Positions 1 through 8,127 of a stretch of DNA of 64,000 nucleotides are shown in pieces (position 1 is the stretch's first letter; every line of letters begins with the position of its first letter). A model generated the notes under the pieces. That model saw only the letters and a list, made by a program, of their open reading frames with translations. It did no database searches and was not told where the DNA came from. The stretch spans positions 2,728,001 through 2,792,000 of the forward strand of contig NZ_CP150170.1 of the NCBI RefSeq assembly GCF_037963865.1. The letters run 5' to 3'. The stretch comes from Paenibacillus sp. FSL R10-2734. Lineage in GTDB: Bacteria; Bacillota; Bacilli; Paenibacillales; Paenibacillaceae. A program made the position numbers and the translations under genes.

Positions 1-320
1 CGCTCAAATCGTTGTTTGTTAAAACAGCTGAGGAGATGAGCCCTCCCCATGACCGAAGCGCACAGGATGCCATCCAGAGGGCTATGGAGGCGCATTGGAG
101 GTCCACCGCAATGAAGGGGACAGAAAAAGAGATTCTCCGCCAGCTCAGTTGTACTCTCGGCACAAGCGATAGGTCGAATCAGAGTACTCATATCTCGTTA
201 GCGTTGCAGCAATTGAAGCAGGAGGAGTCGGTGGCCAGAGAGGATCAAGGCAAATATGAAAAATTGAGTAAAAGCCTGGGTCTGCTGCTTGGAGCATTGA
301 TCGTCATTTTGATCTTTTAG
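1..320 (+). CDS. spoIIIAB: Stage III sporulation protein AB, C-terminal part
   Basis: The reading frame is open from the left edge (first full codon at base 3) to a stop at 318-320, so only about 105 C-terminal residues are seen and the start lies outside the window. The visible part is a charged, helical segment followed by a hydrophobic C-terminal membrane segment ending in VILIF. The assignment rests mainly on position: it directly precedes spoIIIAC through spoIIIAH in the standard order. SpoIIIAB is a mother-cell membrane protein of the SpoIIIA-SpoIIQ channel that joins mother cell and forespore during engulfment. In B. subtilis the operon is transcribed by sigma-E; the promoter would be upstream of this window. 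Confidence 0.9.
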   Translation, partial: LKSLFVKTAEEMSPPHDRSAQDAIQRAMEAHWRSTAMKGTEKEILRQLSCTLGTSDRSNQSTHISLALQQLKQEESVAREDQGKYEKLSKSLGLLLGALIVILIF

Positions 321-333
321 CGAGGTGCCAGGA

Positions 334-537
334 ATGAATATTGAAGTCAATGCGATTTTTCAAATTGCCGGCATTGGCATAATTATCGCCATGATACACA
401 CGGTGCTAAAACAGATGGGAAAAGAAGATTTTGCACATTGGGTTACCGTGATCGGGTTCGTCGTCGTGCTGTTTATGGTTATTCGAATGCTGGACGGACT
501 GCTGCAGGAAATAAAAACGATCTTTCTTTTTCAGTAG
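334..537 (+). CDS. spoIIIAC: Stage III sporulation protein AC
   Basis: A 67-residue hydrophobic protein with two membrane segments, the usual size for SpoIIIAC. An in-frame GTG exists at 325, but GAGGTG at 322-327 is well placed as the ribosome binding site for ATG 334, so I use 334. The start lies 14 bases after the spoIIIAB stop. SpoIIIAC is a small integral membrane component of the SpoIIIA channel complex in the mother-cell membrane around the forespore. The motif KQMGKEDFAHW and the C-terminal IFLFQ tail are recognisable for the family. Confidence 0.95.
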   Translation: MNIEVNAIFQIAGIGIIIAMIHTVLKQMGKEDFAHWVTVIGFVVVLFMVIRMLDGLLQEIKTIFLFQ

Positions 538-544
538 GCGTGCT

Positions 545-934
545 ATGGAAATTATTCAGGTTGTTGGAATCGGGCTGATAGCGACCATATTGATTCTCGT
601 GTTGAAGGAACAAAAACCGATGTTCGCCTTTCTCCTCGCTACTGCAACAGGAATTATGATCTTTCTGTTTCTAATCGGTAAGATTGGCATGATTCTCTCT
701 ACACTGGAGCGGGTGGCTGAGTCATCGGGGATGGAAATGATCTATTTGAAAACCGTGTTCAAAATCATAGGAATTTCATATATCGCAGAATTTGGAGCAC
801 AGATCGTGCGTGATGCAGGACAGGAATCGATTGCTTCCAAGATAGAGCTTGCCGGAAAAGTACTGATTATGGTACTAGCTGTACCCATTATCAGCATCAT
901 TATTGAAACGGTCATGAAGCTGCTACCAACTTGA
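545..934 (+). CDS. spoIIIAD: Stage III sporulation protein AD
   Basis: A 129-residue polytopic membrane protein starting 8 bases after spoIIIAC. It has about four hydrophobic segments and is related in sequence to SpoIIIAC, of which the family is an elongated version. The stretch with residues IAEFGAQIVRDAGQ is typical of SpoIIIAD. It acts as an integral membrane part of the SpoIIIA channel. The ribosome binding site is weak and it probably relies on translational coupling with the gene before it. Confidence 0.95.
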   Translation: MEIIQVVGIGLIATILILVLKEQKPMFAFLLATATGIMIFLFLIGKIGMILSTLERVAESSGMEMIYLKTVFKIIGISYIAEFGAQIVRDAGQESIASKIELAGKVLIMVLAVPIISIIIETVMKLLPT

Positions 935-976
935 AGCAATCGAAGGAAGCTAAGCAAAGATTAGGGAGGAGAAGTT

Positions 977-2209
977 ATGCAGGAGCGCAGTGTTTTTCGT
1001 CCTCCAAAATTAAAAATAATACTGCTGCTGATCCCATGCTTCTTCATTCTATGGTTTGCAGGTACAACTCAGCTGGCTACAGCTTCTCCAACATCAGGGT
1101 CTAGCAGTCCCACCCCAATAGATCAGTGGGTCAAGGGTCAGGTGAACAATCTGCCTACAGATAAGGTGGAGTCGTACTGGGATCAACTGATGAAGGATTA
1201 CGGAGGTTTTTTTCCAGACGGGGCTACACCATCGCTTATGGACATGCTGCTTCCCGGGGATAAGGGGCTTAGCTTGCAAAGTGTGTTGTCAGGTCTTCTA
1301 GGCTTTATGTGGCATGAAGTGCTGTACAACGGAAGGCTGCTGGTCACGATTGTCATGGTCAGTGTGCTCAGCATGATACTGGAGACGCTGCAAACCGCTT
1401 TTGAGCGAAAAACGGTCAGTAAAGTGGCTTATACGCTCTGTTATATGGTGGTGCTGGTGATTGCGGTCAACAGCTTCAATATTGCAATTGGTTATGCGAA
1501 GGATGCTATCGACCGAATGATTGATTTTATGATGGCCATGATTCCGTTGCTATTCGCGTTACTGGCTTCCATGGGAAATGTCTTTACCGTCTCGGTCACA
1601 CATCCGCTAATTGTTTTTATGATTCATACGGTTGGCACCTTGATCCACACCATTGTATTTCCACTTCTTTTCTTCTCGGCGGTACTGCATATCGTAAGTG
1701 CGTTGTCGGAGAAATACAAGCTGACTCAGCTGGCGAATCTACTAAGAAATATCGGTGCCGGACTGCTAGGAGTACTGCTAACTGTGTTCCTCGGAGTGAT
1801 TTCAGTCAGGGGGATCACGAGTTCAGTGACGGATGGTGTTACGATTCGGGCTGCTAAATATATCACAGGCAACTTTGTTCCAGTTATTGGGAAAATGTTC
1901 GCGGATGCTACAGATACAGTGATCTCAGCCTCCCTTCTGGTGAAGAACGCCATTGGGCTATCCGGTGTCATTATAATTTTATTCCTTTGTGCTTTTCCAG
2001 CGATCAAAATTCTGGTGCTTGCTCTGATCTACAATGTAGCTGCTGCTGTGATGCAGCCGTTAGGAGAGACACCGATTGTAGTCTGCCTACAGACGATTGG
2101 AAAAAGCATGGTGTACGTATTTGCAGCCTTGGCAGCTGTATCCTTAATGTTTTTTATGGCCGTCACGATCATGCTGACCGCTGGCAATTTAACCGTCATG
2201 ATGAGGTGA
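977..2209 (+). CDS. spoIIIAE: Stage III sporulation protein AE
   Basis: A 410-residue protein with an N-terminal hydrophobic signal segment (about residues 13-35), an extracytoplasmic stretch, then six or more membrane segments in the C-terminal two thirds. Length and topology match SpoIIIAE, the largest membrane protein of the SpoIIIA channel. GGGAGGAG at 963-970 sits 6 bases before the ATG. It follows spoIIIAD by 42 bases in the same operon. The family is required for late forespore gene expression driven by sigma-G. Confidence 0.95.
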   Translation: MQERSVFRPPKLKIILLLIPCFFILWFAGTTQLATASPTSGSSSPTPIDQWVKGQVNNLPTDKVESYWDQLMKDYGGFFPDGATPSLMDMLLPGDKGLSLQSVLSGLLGFMWHEVLYNGRLLVTIVMVSVLSMILETLQTAFERKTVSKVAYTLCYMVVLVIAVNSFNIAIGYAKDAIDRMIDFMMAMIPLLFALLASMGNVFTVSVTHPLIVFMIHTVGTLIHTIVFPLLFFSAVLHIVSALSEKYKLTQLANLLRNIGAGLLGVLLTVFLGVISVRGITSSVTDGVTIRAAKYITGNFVPVIGKMFADATDTVISASLLVKNAIGLSGVIIILFLCAFPAIKILVLALIYNVAAAVMQPLGETPIVVCLQTIGKSMVYVFAALAAVSLMFFMAVTIMLTAGNLTVMMR

Positions 2210-2238
2210 ACTTGAAAAACTTCTAGGAGGGGGAAACA

Positions 2239-3000
2239 ATGAGCTGGTTGGGCGATTGGCTACGAGAGATCATACTTGTCGTGCTACTAGCATCGTTCGT
2301 TGAGTTACTCCTACCGAGTAAATCCATGGAGCGTTATGCGAGGCTGGTGCTGAGCCTCCTGATCCTGCTTACCATGCTTAGCCCAATCGTTTCTCTCCTT
2401 AAAGGTGATGCCATATCCGAGCTGAGTATAGCCATGGAGCGACAGGAGAAAGAAGGCGGCCTGTTCACAGGAGGGGGAAATGGGGATACCTCTTTGGAAC
2501 AGATTTTGGCAGATGGGCAAAAGCTTGCACAAGGGCGTCAGGATCAAAGTCTAAAGCTGGCGGCAGAAGAGGTCGCTGAACAGATGAGAGAGCAAATCAT
2601 CAGCGAGACCGGCAAACGCGGGGTTAATGTCACCGTAACGCTCGGCATGGGAAAATCCGGAGGCACTGGTAACGAAGACATCCCTGTCATCTCCGCAGTG
2701 AGGGTTTCAATGTCCCCAGCAACAGCTAGTACCATAGGAGCTCCCGGAACTTCTAGCGCAGCTGCTGCTCCGCCGATTACTATCACTCCTGTAGAGCCTG
2801 TAGAAGTTAAAATCGATGCGAATCCAGAGAATGGATCGGTATCTGCAGATGAACCCAAAGCAGTAAACGGAGAGGTAACAGAAGACAACACTTCTTCTAG
2901 TGAATCGGAATCCATCGTAAAGCTGCTGGAACAAAAATGGGATTTGGATCCCAATGTAATCCATGTAGATGGCAACGATGACAATAACGTTAAATTATAA
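2239..3000 (+). CDS. spoIIIAF: Stage III sporulation protein AF, with long C-terminal linker
   Basis: A 253-residue protein, longer than the roughly 206 residues of the B. subtilis protein. Two membrane segments lie at about residues 8-26 and 38-55, followed by an extracytoplasmic domain that in the family adopts the ring-building fold also found in SpoIIIAG/AH. The extra length lies in a Pro/Ala/Thr/Glu/Ser-rich stretch at about residues 155-230 before a short conserved end (LLEQKWDLDPNVIHV). AGGAGGG at 2225-2231 precedes the ATG. It is part of the SpoIIIA operon. Confidence 0.93.
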   Translation: MSWLGDWLREIILVVLLASFVELLLPSKSMERYARLVLSLLILLTMLSPIVSLLKGDAISELSIAMERQEKEGGLFTGGGNGDTSLEQILADGQKLAQGRQDQSLKLAAEEVAEQMREQIISETGKRGVNVTVTLGMGKSGGTGNEDIPVISAVRVSMSPATASTIGAPGTSSAAAAPPITITPVEPVEVKIDANPENGSVSADEPKAVNGEVTEDNTSSSESESIVKLLEQKWDLDPNVIHVDGNDDNNVKL

Positions 3001-3039
3001 GTTTGCAGCTTCTAAACTAACAATTTTAGGAGGGATAGG

Positions 3040-3681
3040 ATGGGCAATTGGATGAAAAAGCTGGAGCAATGGGCTGGTGGCGGGGCTGGCAGTCCGAAGA
3101 GAAGCCATACTTTTCGCTGGCTGATCATTCTAGGTTTGCTGGGTGCAGCGATCATGCTGTTCAATTCCTTTGTTAATGTGAAGAAGATTGATAACGAGAA
3201 TACGGGGCGTGAACCTCCGCTGAATCAGTCCTCCCAAACGGCGCTGGTGCAGAGTGATCCAGGAGCAACCAATTCGTTCGACAGCATTGAACTGGCAATG
3301 GAGAACCGAATGAAGGAGATTTTGGAGAAAATCGTTGGCGTCGGTACCGTCGATATCATGGTTACCGTGGAGTCAACAGAAGAAATTGTCGTGGTGCGCA
3401 ATATGAATGACTCCCAGCAGCTTAGTGAAGAGACGGATGCCAGTGGTGGTAAACGTCACACGACACAATATACAAGGGATGGCGAAATCGTAACTTACTC
3501 GCAATCGGGCGATGAGACACCTATTGTGACGAAGCGGATTAAGCCTCAGGTTCGTGGTGTACTGGTAGTTGCCAAAGGGGCAGAGAACAAGGTTGTCCGT
3601 GGACTCATAGAGCAGGCTATCGAAAAAGGCTTGTATGTTCCGATTCAGCGCATTTCAGTAGTACCACGCAAACAAGAGTAG
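3040..3681 (+). CDS. spoIIIAG: Stage III sporulation protein AG
   Basis: A 213-residue single-pass membrane protein with a short basic N-terminus, a membrane segment at about residues 28-45, and a C-terminal extracytoplasmic domain. SpoIIIAG forms a large multimeric ring in the intermembrane space of the channel. The region with KRIKPQVRGVLVVAKGA is a typical signature of the family. AGGAGGGATAGG precedes the ATG. The gene follows spoIIIAF by 39 bases. Confidence 0.95.
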   Translation: MGNWMKKLEQWAGGGAGSPKRSHTFRWLIILGLLGAAIMLFNSFVNVKKIDNENTGREPPLNQSSQTALVQSDPGATNSFDSIELAMENRMKEILEKIVGVGTVDIMVTVESTEEIVVVRNMNDSQQLSEETDASGGKRHTTQYTRDGEIVTYSQSGDETPIVTKRIKPQVRGVLVVAKGAENKVVRGLIEQAIEKGLYVPIQRISVVPRKQE

Positions 3682-3748
3682 CAGGAGAAAGTCAATAAGT
3701 GAGTGCTTCCGAAGCAGCCACTAGATTAAATTTTAGGAGGAATAAGCA

Positions 3749-4684
3749 ATGAACGGCAAAAGACAAACGATATGGTTGGTTTCTATGCTCAGCTTGATGG
3801 TGGTCCTCTCTGCATACTATTTATTCACTGAAGACTCAGGTGCCTCGATTCCGAAAGACACAGCAGGAACAATGCAGGTGGATTCCTTGAAAAAAGACAC
3901 AGCGAACGCAGCATTACCAACGGTTGGCGACAAAGGTATCGTTGTGAACGAAGTGGTCAATCAAGGAGAGGTTGTTGCGGATAAAGGCGTCGTAGATAGC
4001 GCTAGCGGCACCACTGCTACTGATGATAGTGCAGCTACCGCAACTACTGATGACAGTGCAACTACAGCGGTTAAGGAGGACAGCAGTAAAGCTGAAGCAA
4101 ACAGTAGTAACTCAGAGAAAGCTACGACTGACACTGCTGCAAAAGACTCCAGTAAAACTTCTGATACAGCAGCCAAGGATACAGCTACTACAGATAAAGG
4201 TACTACAGATAAAGCGGCTAAAGATACAACTGCTACAGATACAGCAGCTGCCAATACAACAACCAAGACCCCTGCTAAGAATGATAAAGAAATTCTGGAT
4301 GAAGTAGCTTCACAAAGTGTATCGGCGAGCAGCATGTTCACTAACTACCTGTATGAACGTGAACAAAAGAATCTAAAGAGCCAACAAGACTTACTCGCTT
4401 TGATTAATAATATGGAGAAGACGCCTGCTGATAATGCTGTTGCTCAAGAGCAGCTCCTTAATCTTGAAGAAAAAGAATCCAAAATTACGGGTATCGAAGA
4501 ACAGCTTCAACAAAAATATGGTGAAGCCATCGTGAAGGAAGAAGCTGGAGACAGCTATAAAGTCGTCGTACTGAGTGACAAGTTGGATGTGAAGCAAGCG
4601 GTTAGTATCGTTGATCTCGTGATGAAAGAACTGAGCGTGTCTCAGGATAAAGTTAGTGTTCAATACGTTTCTGAGAAAAAATAA
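3749..4684 (+). CDS. spoIIIAH: Stage III sporulation protein AH with expanded low-complexity linker
   Basis: A 311-residue protein, much longer than the 218 residues of B. subtilis SpoIIIAH. It has a membrane anchor at about residues 7-26 and a conserved C-terminal YscJ/FliF-like ring domain from about residue 190 (starting near YLYEREQKN). Between them, roughly residues 85-175 form a low-complexity Thr/Ala/Asp/Ser/Lys stretch built from short words such as DTAAKD, TTDKG and TTATD. SpoIIIAH binds forespore SpoIIQ across the intermembrane space to form the channel. AGGAGGAATAAGC precedes the ATG. It is the last gene of the operon and is followed by a hairpin. Confidence 0.95.
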   Translation: MNGKRQTIWLVSMLSLMVVLSAYYLFTEDSGASIPKDTAGTMQVDSLKKDTANAALPTVGDKGIVVNEVVNQGEVVADKGVVDSASGTTATDDSAATATTDDSATTAVKEDSSKAEANSSNSEKATTDTAAKDSSKTSDTAAKDTATTDKGTTDKAAKDTTATDTAAANTTTKTPAKNDKEILDEVASQSVSASSMFTNYLYEREQKNLKSQQDLLALINNMEKTPADNAVAQEQLLNLEEKESKITGIEEQLQQKYGEAIVKEEAGDSYKVVVLSDKLDVKQAVSIVDLVMKELSVSQDKVSVQYVSEKK

Positions 4685-4710
4685 GCAGTGAAATTATAGG
4701 AAAAATGACG

Positions 4711-4738
4711 AAAGAGCTCGGGTTCTCCCGGGCTCTTT
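4711..4738 (+). terminator. Hairpin after the spoIIIA operon
   Basis: AAAGAGC and GGGCTCTTT arms pair over about 12 bp with a TTCT loop. The T tract after it is short (CCATTTCT), so termination may be partial. It separates spoIIIAH from the accB promoter. Confidence 0.7.
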
Positions 4739-4754
4739 CCATTTCTAGCGTTTG

Positions 4755-4763
4755 TGATATAAT
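4755..4763 (+). promoter_or_regulatory. Extended -10 promoter for accBC
   Basis: TGA directly before TATAAT (4758-4763) gives an extended -10 of sigma-A type. A weak -35 (TTTCCA at 4736-4741) lies 16 bases upstream. It lies between the spoIIIA hairpin and accB, 65 bases before the accB start. Confidence 0.55.
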
Positions 4764-4828
4764 ACATAAAGTTATCTTGTCCGCTTAAGAAGTGGCTTCG
4801 AGAGAAAGCTGAAGGAGTGAACTGATGT

Positions 4829-5335
4829 ATGTTCAAGTTGAGCGAAATTAAGGAATTAATTAAATTGCTGGACCAGACCTCCTCTGTACATGAGTTGGAG
4901 ATCGAAAGCGAAGGAATGAAGCTTGCAATTCGCAAACCGGATCGCCCTGAAGCTGATGGAACAGCAGTACAGGCGACTCCTTATAATGGCTATCCCTTTA
5001 CGCCTGCCCCGCAGCCGCAGAGCGTGCAGCAAGTGCCCTATCCAGTAATCAGCGATGTTCCTACAGCGCAGCCACAAGCAGCCGCAGAAGGCAAACTACA
5101 TAAAATTGTATCTCCAATGGTGGGGACTTTTTATAGTGCCGCTTCTCCGGAATTGCCATCGTTCGTTAATGTTGGTGACCGTGTCAGTGAGAAAACAACG
5201 GTATGCATTATCGAAGCGATGAAGCTGATGAATGAGCTGGAAGCGGAGATTAAAGGTGAAATCGTGTCTGTACTGGCCGAGAATGGTCAGCTTGTTGAAT
5301 ACGGTCAGCCGCTATTCCTTGTTAAACCGGAATAA
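4829..5335 (+). CDS. accB: Biotin carboxyl carrier protein of acetyl-CoA carboxylase
   Basis: A 168-residue protein with a short N-terminal helical domain, a Pro/Gln/Ala-rich linker at about residues 45-87 and a C-terminal biotinyl domain. The biotinylated lysine is K132 in the EAMKLMNE motif. It carries the carboxyl group between biotin carboxylase and the carboxyltransferase, the first committed step of fatty acid synthesis in the cytoplasm. The ATG at 4825 is in another frame; the one at 4829 gives the family N-terminus, with GGAG about 10 bases upstream. It is followed by accC after 54 bases. Confidence 0.97.
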   Translation: MFKLSEIKELIKLLDQTSSVHELEIESEGMKLAIRKPDRPEADGTAVQATPYNGYPFTPAPQPQSVQQVPYPVISDVPTAQPQAAAEGKLHKIVSPMVGTFYSAASPELPSFVNVGDRVSEKTTVCIIEAMKLMNELEAEIKGEIVSVLAENGQLVEYGQPLFLVKPE

Positions 5336-5352
5336 ATACCGCAGATTACTTA

Positions 5353-5375
5353 TGGAGCGGAAGCTTCGCAAAACT
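5353..5375 (+). repeat. GAAGCTTCG-type short repeat between accB and accC
   Basis: The stretch GCGGAAGCTTCGCAAAACTT just before the accC ribosome binding site has the same core as three tandem copies before bkdB (43983-44135). The core GGAAGCTTCG is close to a perfect palindrome. This looks like a small dispersed intergenic repeat; its function is unknown. Confidence 0.5.
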
Positions 5376-5389
5376 TTGGGAGGAAACGC

Positions 5390-6733
5390 ATGAACATTCA
5401 AAAAGTGTTGATTGCCAACCGCGGCGAAATCGCGGTCCGCATTATTAGGGCCTGCCGAGAACTGGGCATTTCCACCGTCGCAGTCTATTCGGAACCCGAC
5501 CGTGATTCACTGCATGTCCGGTTGGCTGATGAAGCTTACTGCATCGGTCCGATGCCGTCCAAGGACAGCTATCTGAACTTTACAAATATTATGAGTGTGG
5601 CCACCTTAACAGAATGTGATGCCATCCATCCTGGTTATGGATTTTTAGCTGAAAATGCAGATTTTGCAGAGATTTGTGAATCTTGCAATATTATCTTCAT
5701 TGGGCCATCTCCAGATGCAATCAACCGTATGGGTGATAAAGCTGTGGCGAAGGAAACCATGAAGCTGGCTGGAGTTCCGATCATCCCTGGCTCAGATGGC
5801 CTTGTAGGTGATGTTGAAGAAGCCGTCATGCTGGGCCGCGATATCGGATACCCGATTATCATTAAGGCTACAGCAGGTGGCGGGGGCAAGGGCATTCGGA
5901 TTGCTGAGGACGAGGAGTCATTGGTGAAGCAGATCACTGCTGCACAACAGGAAGCACAGAAGGCGTTCGGTAACGCTGGTGTATATCTGGAAAAGTACCT
6001 AACAGGCATGAAGCACGTAGAAATTCAGATCATTGCAGATAAGCATGGTAATGTAGTGCATTTAGGTGAACGTGATTGCTCCGTGCAGCGCCGTCGCCAG
6101 AAGCTGCTTGAAGAGGCTCCTTGTTCTGTGCTCACATCGGACATCCGTGAAGCGATGGGTAACGCTGCAGTTCGAGCAGCGCTTGCCGTAAATTATTCGG
6201 GAGCAGGTACGCTTGAATTCCTCCTTGGACCGGATGGACAGTTCTACTTCATGGAGATGAATACTCGTATTCAGGTGGAGCATCCGGTAACAGAAATGGT
6301 TACGGGTGTGGATTTGATTAAGGAAATGATCTCAGTTGCGGAAGGAAATCCTTTGTCATTTACACAGGAAGATATCGTGATTCATGGCTGGGCGATTGAA
6401 TGCCGTATCAATGCGGAAGATCCAGAACGTAATTTTATGCCTTCACCAGGTAAGATTGGCTTTTATTTGCCGCCTGGAGGTCTCGGTGTTCGTGTAGACA
6501 GTGCAGCGTACCCTGGTTATACGATTTCTCCTTTCTATGATTCTATGATTGCAAAGCTGATTGTATGGGCACCTACACGTCAGGAAGCGGTTGCGAAGAT
6601 GAAGCGCGCCTTAGCCGAATTTGCCGTGGAGGGAATACATACTACAATCCCTTTCCATCAGAAACTGTTGGAGCATCCTGTCTTTCTGGATGGTAATTTT
6701 GACATCAAGTTTCTGGAAGAGTATGAAATTTAG
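5390..6733 (+). CDS. accC: Acetyl-CoA carboxylase, biotin carboxylase subunit
   Basis: A 447-residue protein, full length for biotin carboxylase. The N-terminal Rossmann-like domain begins KVLIANRGEIAVRI. The ATP-grasp domain has the glycine-rich loop GGGGKGIRIA at about residue 163 and the catalytic EMNTRIQVEHPVTEM segment near residue 288. It uses ATP and bicarbonate to carboxylate the biotin on AccB. GGGAGG at 5379-5384 precedes the ATG. It forms an operon with accB; the carboxyltransferase genes are not in the window. Confidence 0.97.
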   Translation: MNIQKVLIANRGEIAVRIIRACRELGISTVAVYSEPDRDSLHVRLADEAYCIGPMPSKDSYLNFTNIMSVATLTECDAIHPGYGFLAENADFAEICESCNIIFIGPSPDAINRMGDKAVAKETMKLAGVPIIPGSDGLVGDVEEAVMLGRDIGYPIIIKATAGGGGKGIRIAEDEESLVKQITAAQQEAQKAFGNAGVYLEKYLTGMKHVEIQIIADKHGNVVHLGERDCSVQRRRQKLLEEAPCSVLTSDIREAMGNAAVRAALAVNYSGAGTLEFLLGPDGQFYFMEMNTRIQVEHPVTEMVTGVDLIKEMISVAEGNPLSFTQEDIVIHGWAIECRINAEDPERNFMPSPGKIGFYLPPGGLGVRVDSAAYPGYTISPFYDSMIAKLIVWAPTRQEAVAKMKRALAEFAVEGIHTTIPFHQKLLEHPVFLDGNFDIKFLEEYEI

Positions 6734-6847
6734 GACGACTTCGCTTTGTTTGTCATAAAGTTCGTCAAATGATATAGTATGTTTAATAAGAGACGTGCTT
6801 TACGCTTGAATTTATGAGAATCTTTGTTGAAAGGTGTGAAGTCTAAA

Positions 6848-7264
6848 ATGAGTACATTGCCGACAGAATACGAACGGACAGAAATCGGTGAGATCCAGAT
6901 CGCTCCTGAAGTGATCGAGGTGATTGCAGGTTTAGCGACCGTTGAGGTTAAAGGTGTAGCTGGCATGAGCGGCGGTTTCGCCGGTGGTATTGTTGAGCTT
7001 CTCGGACGTAAGAACTTGTCCAAAGGAGTTAAAGTAGAGGTTGGACAACGTGAAGCTGCGGTGGATGTTTCTGTAATCATTGAATATGGTAACCGTCTTC
7101 CTGAAGTAGCTGCTGAAATTCAGCGCAACGTTAAGCGTTCCATCGAGACTATGACTGGTCTGACAGTTGTGGAAGTGAATGTGCATATTCATGATGTACA
7201 ATTCAAGAACAACAATACTGTAGACAAGAACGAGGAAGCTGAAACGGTTCTTCGCGTGAAATAA
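6848..7264 (+). CDS. Asp23/Gls24 family envelope stress protein (YqhY type)
   Basis: A 138-residue protein of the Asp23/Gls24 (DUF322) family, with typical motifs near GEIQIAPEVIEVIAG, GVAGMSGG and TGLTVVEVNVHI. In B. subtilis, YqhY lies next to accBC and affects acetyl-CoA carboxylase activity. I chose ATG 6848, because AAAGGTG lies about 12 bases before it; an upstream TTG at 6824 has no good site. The gene directly follows accC and precedes an AmaP-type membrane anchor, which in Staphylococcus recruits Asp23 to the membrane. A terminator follows. Confidence 0.9.
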   Translation: MSTLPTEYERTEIGEIQIAPEVIEVIAGLATVEVKGVAGMSGGFAGGIVELLGRKNLSKGVKVEVGQREAAVDVSVIIEYGNRLPEVAAEIQRNVKRSIETMTGLTVVEVNVHIHDVQFKNNNTVDKNEEAETVLRVK

Positions 7265-7282
7265 CAGTCGTCGTTCTTCCAT

Positions 7283-7310
7283 AAACCCCCGACAGCAAAG
7301 TCGAGGGTTT
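7283..7310 (+). terminator. Hairpin after the Asp23-family gene
   Basis: AAACCCCCGAC and GTCGAGGGTTT pair around an AGCAAA loop. It lacks a strong T tract, so it may only attenuate transcription into amaP. Confidence 0.6.
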
Positions 7311-7338
7311 ACTCTAATTTAAGGAGGTTATGAGACTC

Positions 7339-7878
7339 GTGGCAAAAATTTTGGACAGACTTTTGCTGTTTGTCTACAGCTTAAGTATCGGAATACTATC
7401 TGTTATTGCCATCCTCCTCTTGAGCGGTGCGATTCCTAAAACTTTGGAAATTGAGAATGGACCAGCAGCTTACATTACTGCAATTATAGTAGCAGTTGTC
7501 TTGTTCCTTCTGAGCATCCGATTTTTCTACATCTCTTTGCGTCGTGATCGCGCTACTTTGCCTTCTGTTGATCAGCGTACTGAGTATGGGGATATCCAAA
7601 TTTCAGTGGAGACCATTGAGAATTTGAGTTTGAAGGCTGCCGGTAAAGTGAAGGGAATCAGAGATCTTAAATCGCGTATTCGCGTTTCTCAGGCTGGCCT
7701 TGAAATTACAATTCGTGCAGTAGTGGATGGTGAGCATTCATTGCCGCTACTTACCACAGAAGTGCAGCGTCAGGTGCATGATTTTGTGCAGGAGACAACC
7801 GGTATTCCGGTTGCTGATGTGTCTGTATATATTGCTAACCTCACACAGTCTCCAAGCTTCAAAAGTCGAGTGGAATAG
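7339..7878 (+). CDS. amaP: Alkaline shock response membrane anchor protein (AmaP)
   Basis: A protein of about 179 residues with two N-terminal membrane segments (about residues 8-28 and 45-65) and a cytoplasmic Asp23-like domain (residues about 80-175, ending in VADVSVYIAN). AmaP anchors Asp23 at the cell membrane. The AAGGAGG at 7321-7327 is only 2 bases from ATG 7330 but 11 bases from GTG 7339, so the GTG is favoured. It lies between the Asp23-family gene and a DUF2273 gene, the usual trio. Confidence 0.88.
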   Translation: MAKILDRLLLFVYSLSIGILSVIAILLLSGAIPKTLEIENGPAAYITAIIVAVVLFLLSIRFFYISLRRDRATLPSVDQRTEYGDIQISVETIENLSLKAAGKVKGIRDLKSRIRVSQAGLEITIRAVVDGEHSLPLLTTEVQRQVHDFVQETTGIPVADVSVYIANLTQSPSFKSRVE

Positions 7879-7893
7879 AGGTGAATTTCCCTT

Positions 7894-8127
7894 ATGTCTT
7901 GGAAAGAAGTATGGGAAAGTCACGGGGGTAGAATCGCCGGAGTGACTTTCGGCATTGGTCTAGGTTTGATATATTTAATTTGCGGTTTTTGGGATATGCT
8001 GTTCTTTGCACTGGTAGTGTTCATCGGATATACGCTCGGCAAGAGAAAGGATAACGCAGAGGCTCCCCTGTTTCAGTGGCAGGAGCTGATTACGCGTCTG
8101 TCCGGACGCTGGCGTCCCTTCAAGTGA
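7894..8127 (+). CDS. DUF2273 small membrane protein
   Basis: A 77-residue protein with two hydrophobic segments at about residues 14-50 and a basic C-terminus. DUF2273 proteins are regularly found beside Asp23 and AmaP, as here; the molecular role is not known. GAGGTG lies 9 bases before the ATG. The first residues (SWKEVWESHGGRIAG) are typical of the family. Confidence 0.85.
   Translation: MSWKEVWESHGGRIAGVTFGIGLGLIYLICGFWDMLFFALVVFIGYTLGKRKDNAEAPLFQWQELITRLSGRWRPFK

Noticed and set aside
3961..4341. Minus-strand ORF opposite the spoIIIAH linker
   Set aside because: It mirrors the low-complexity Thr/Ala/Asp codons and has no start signals.
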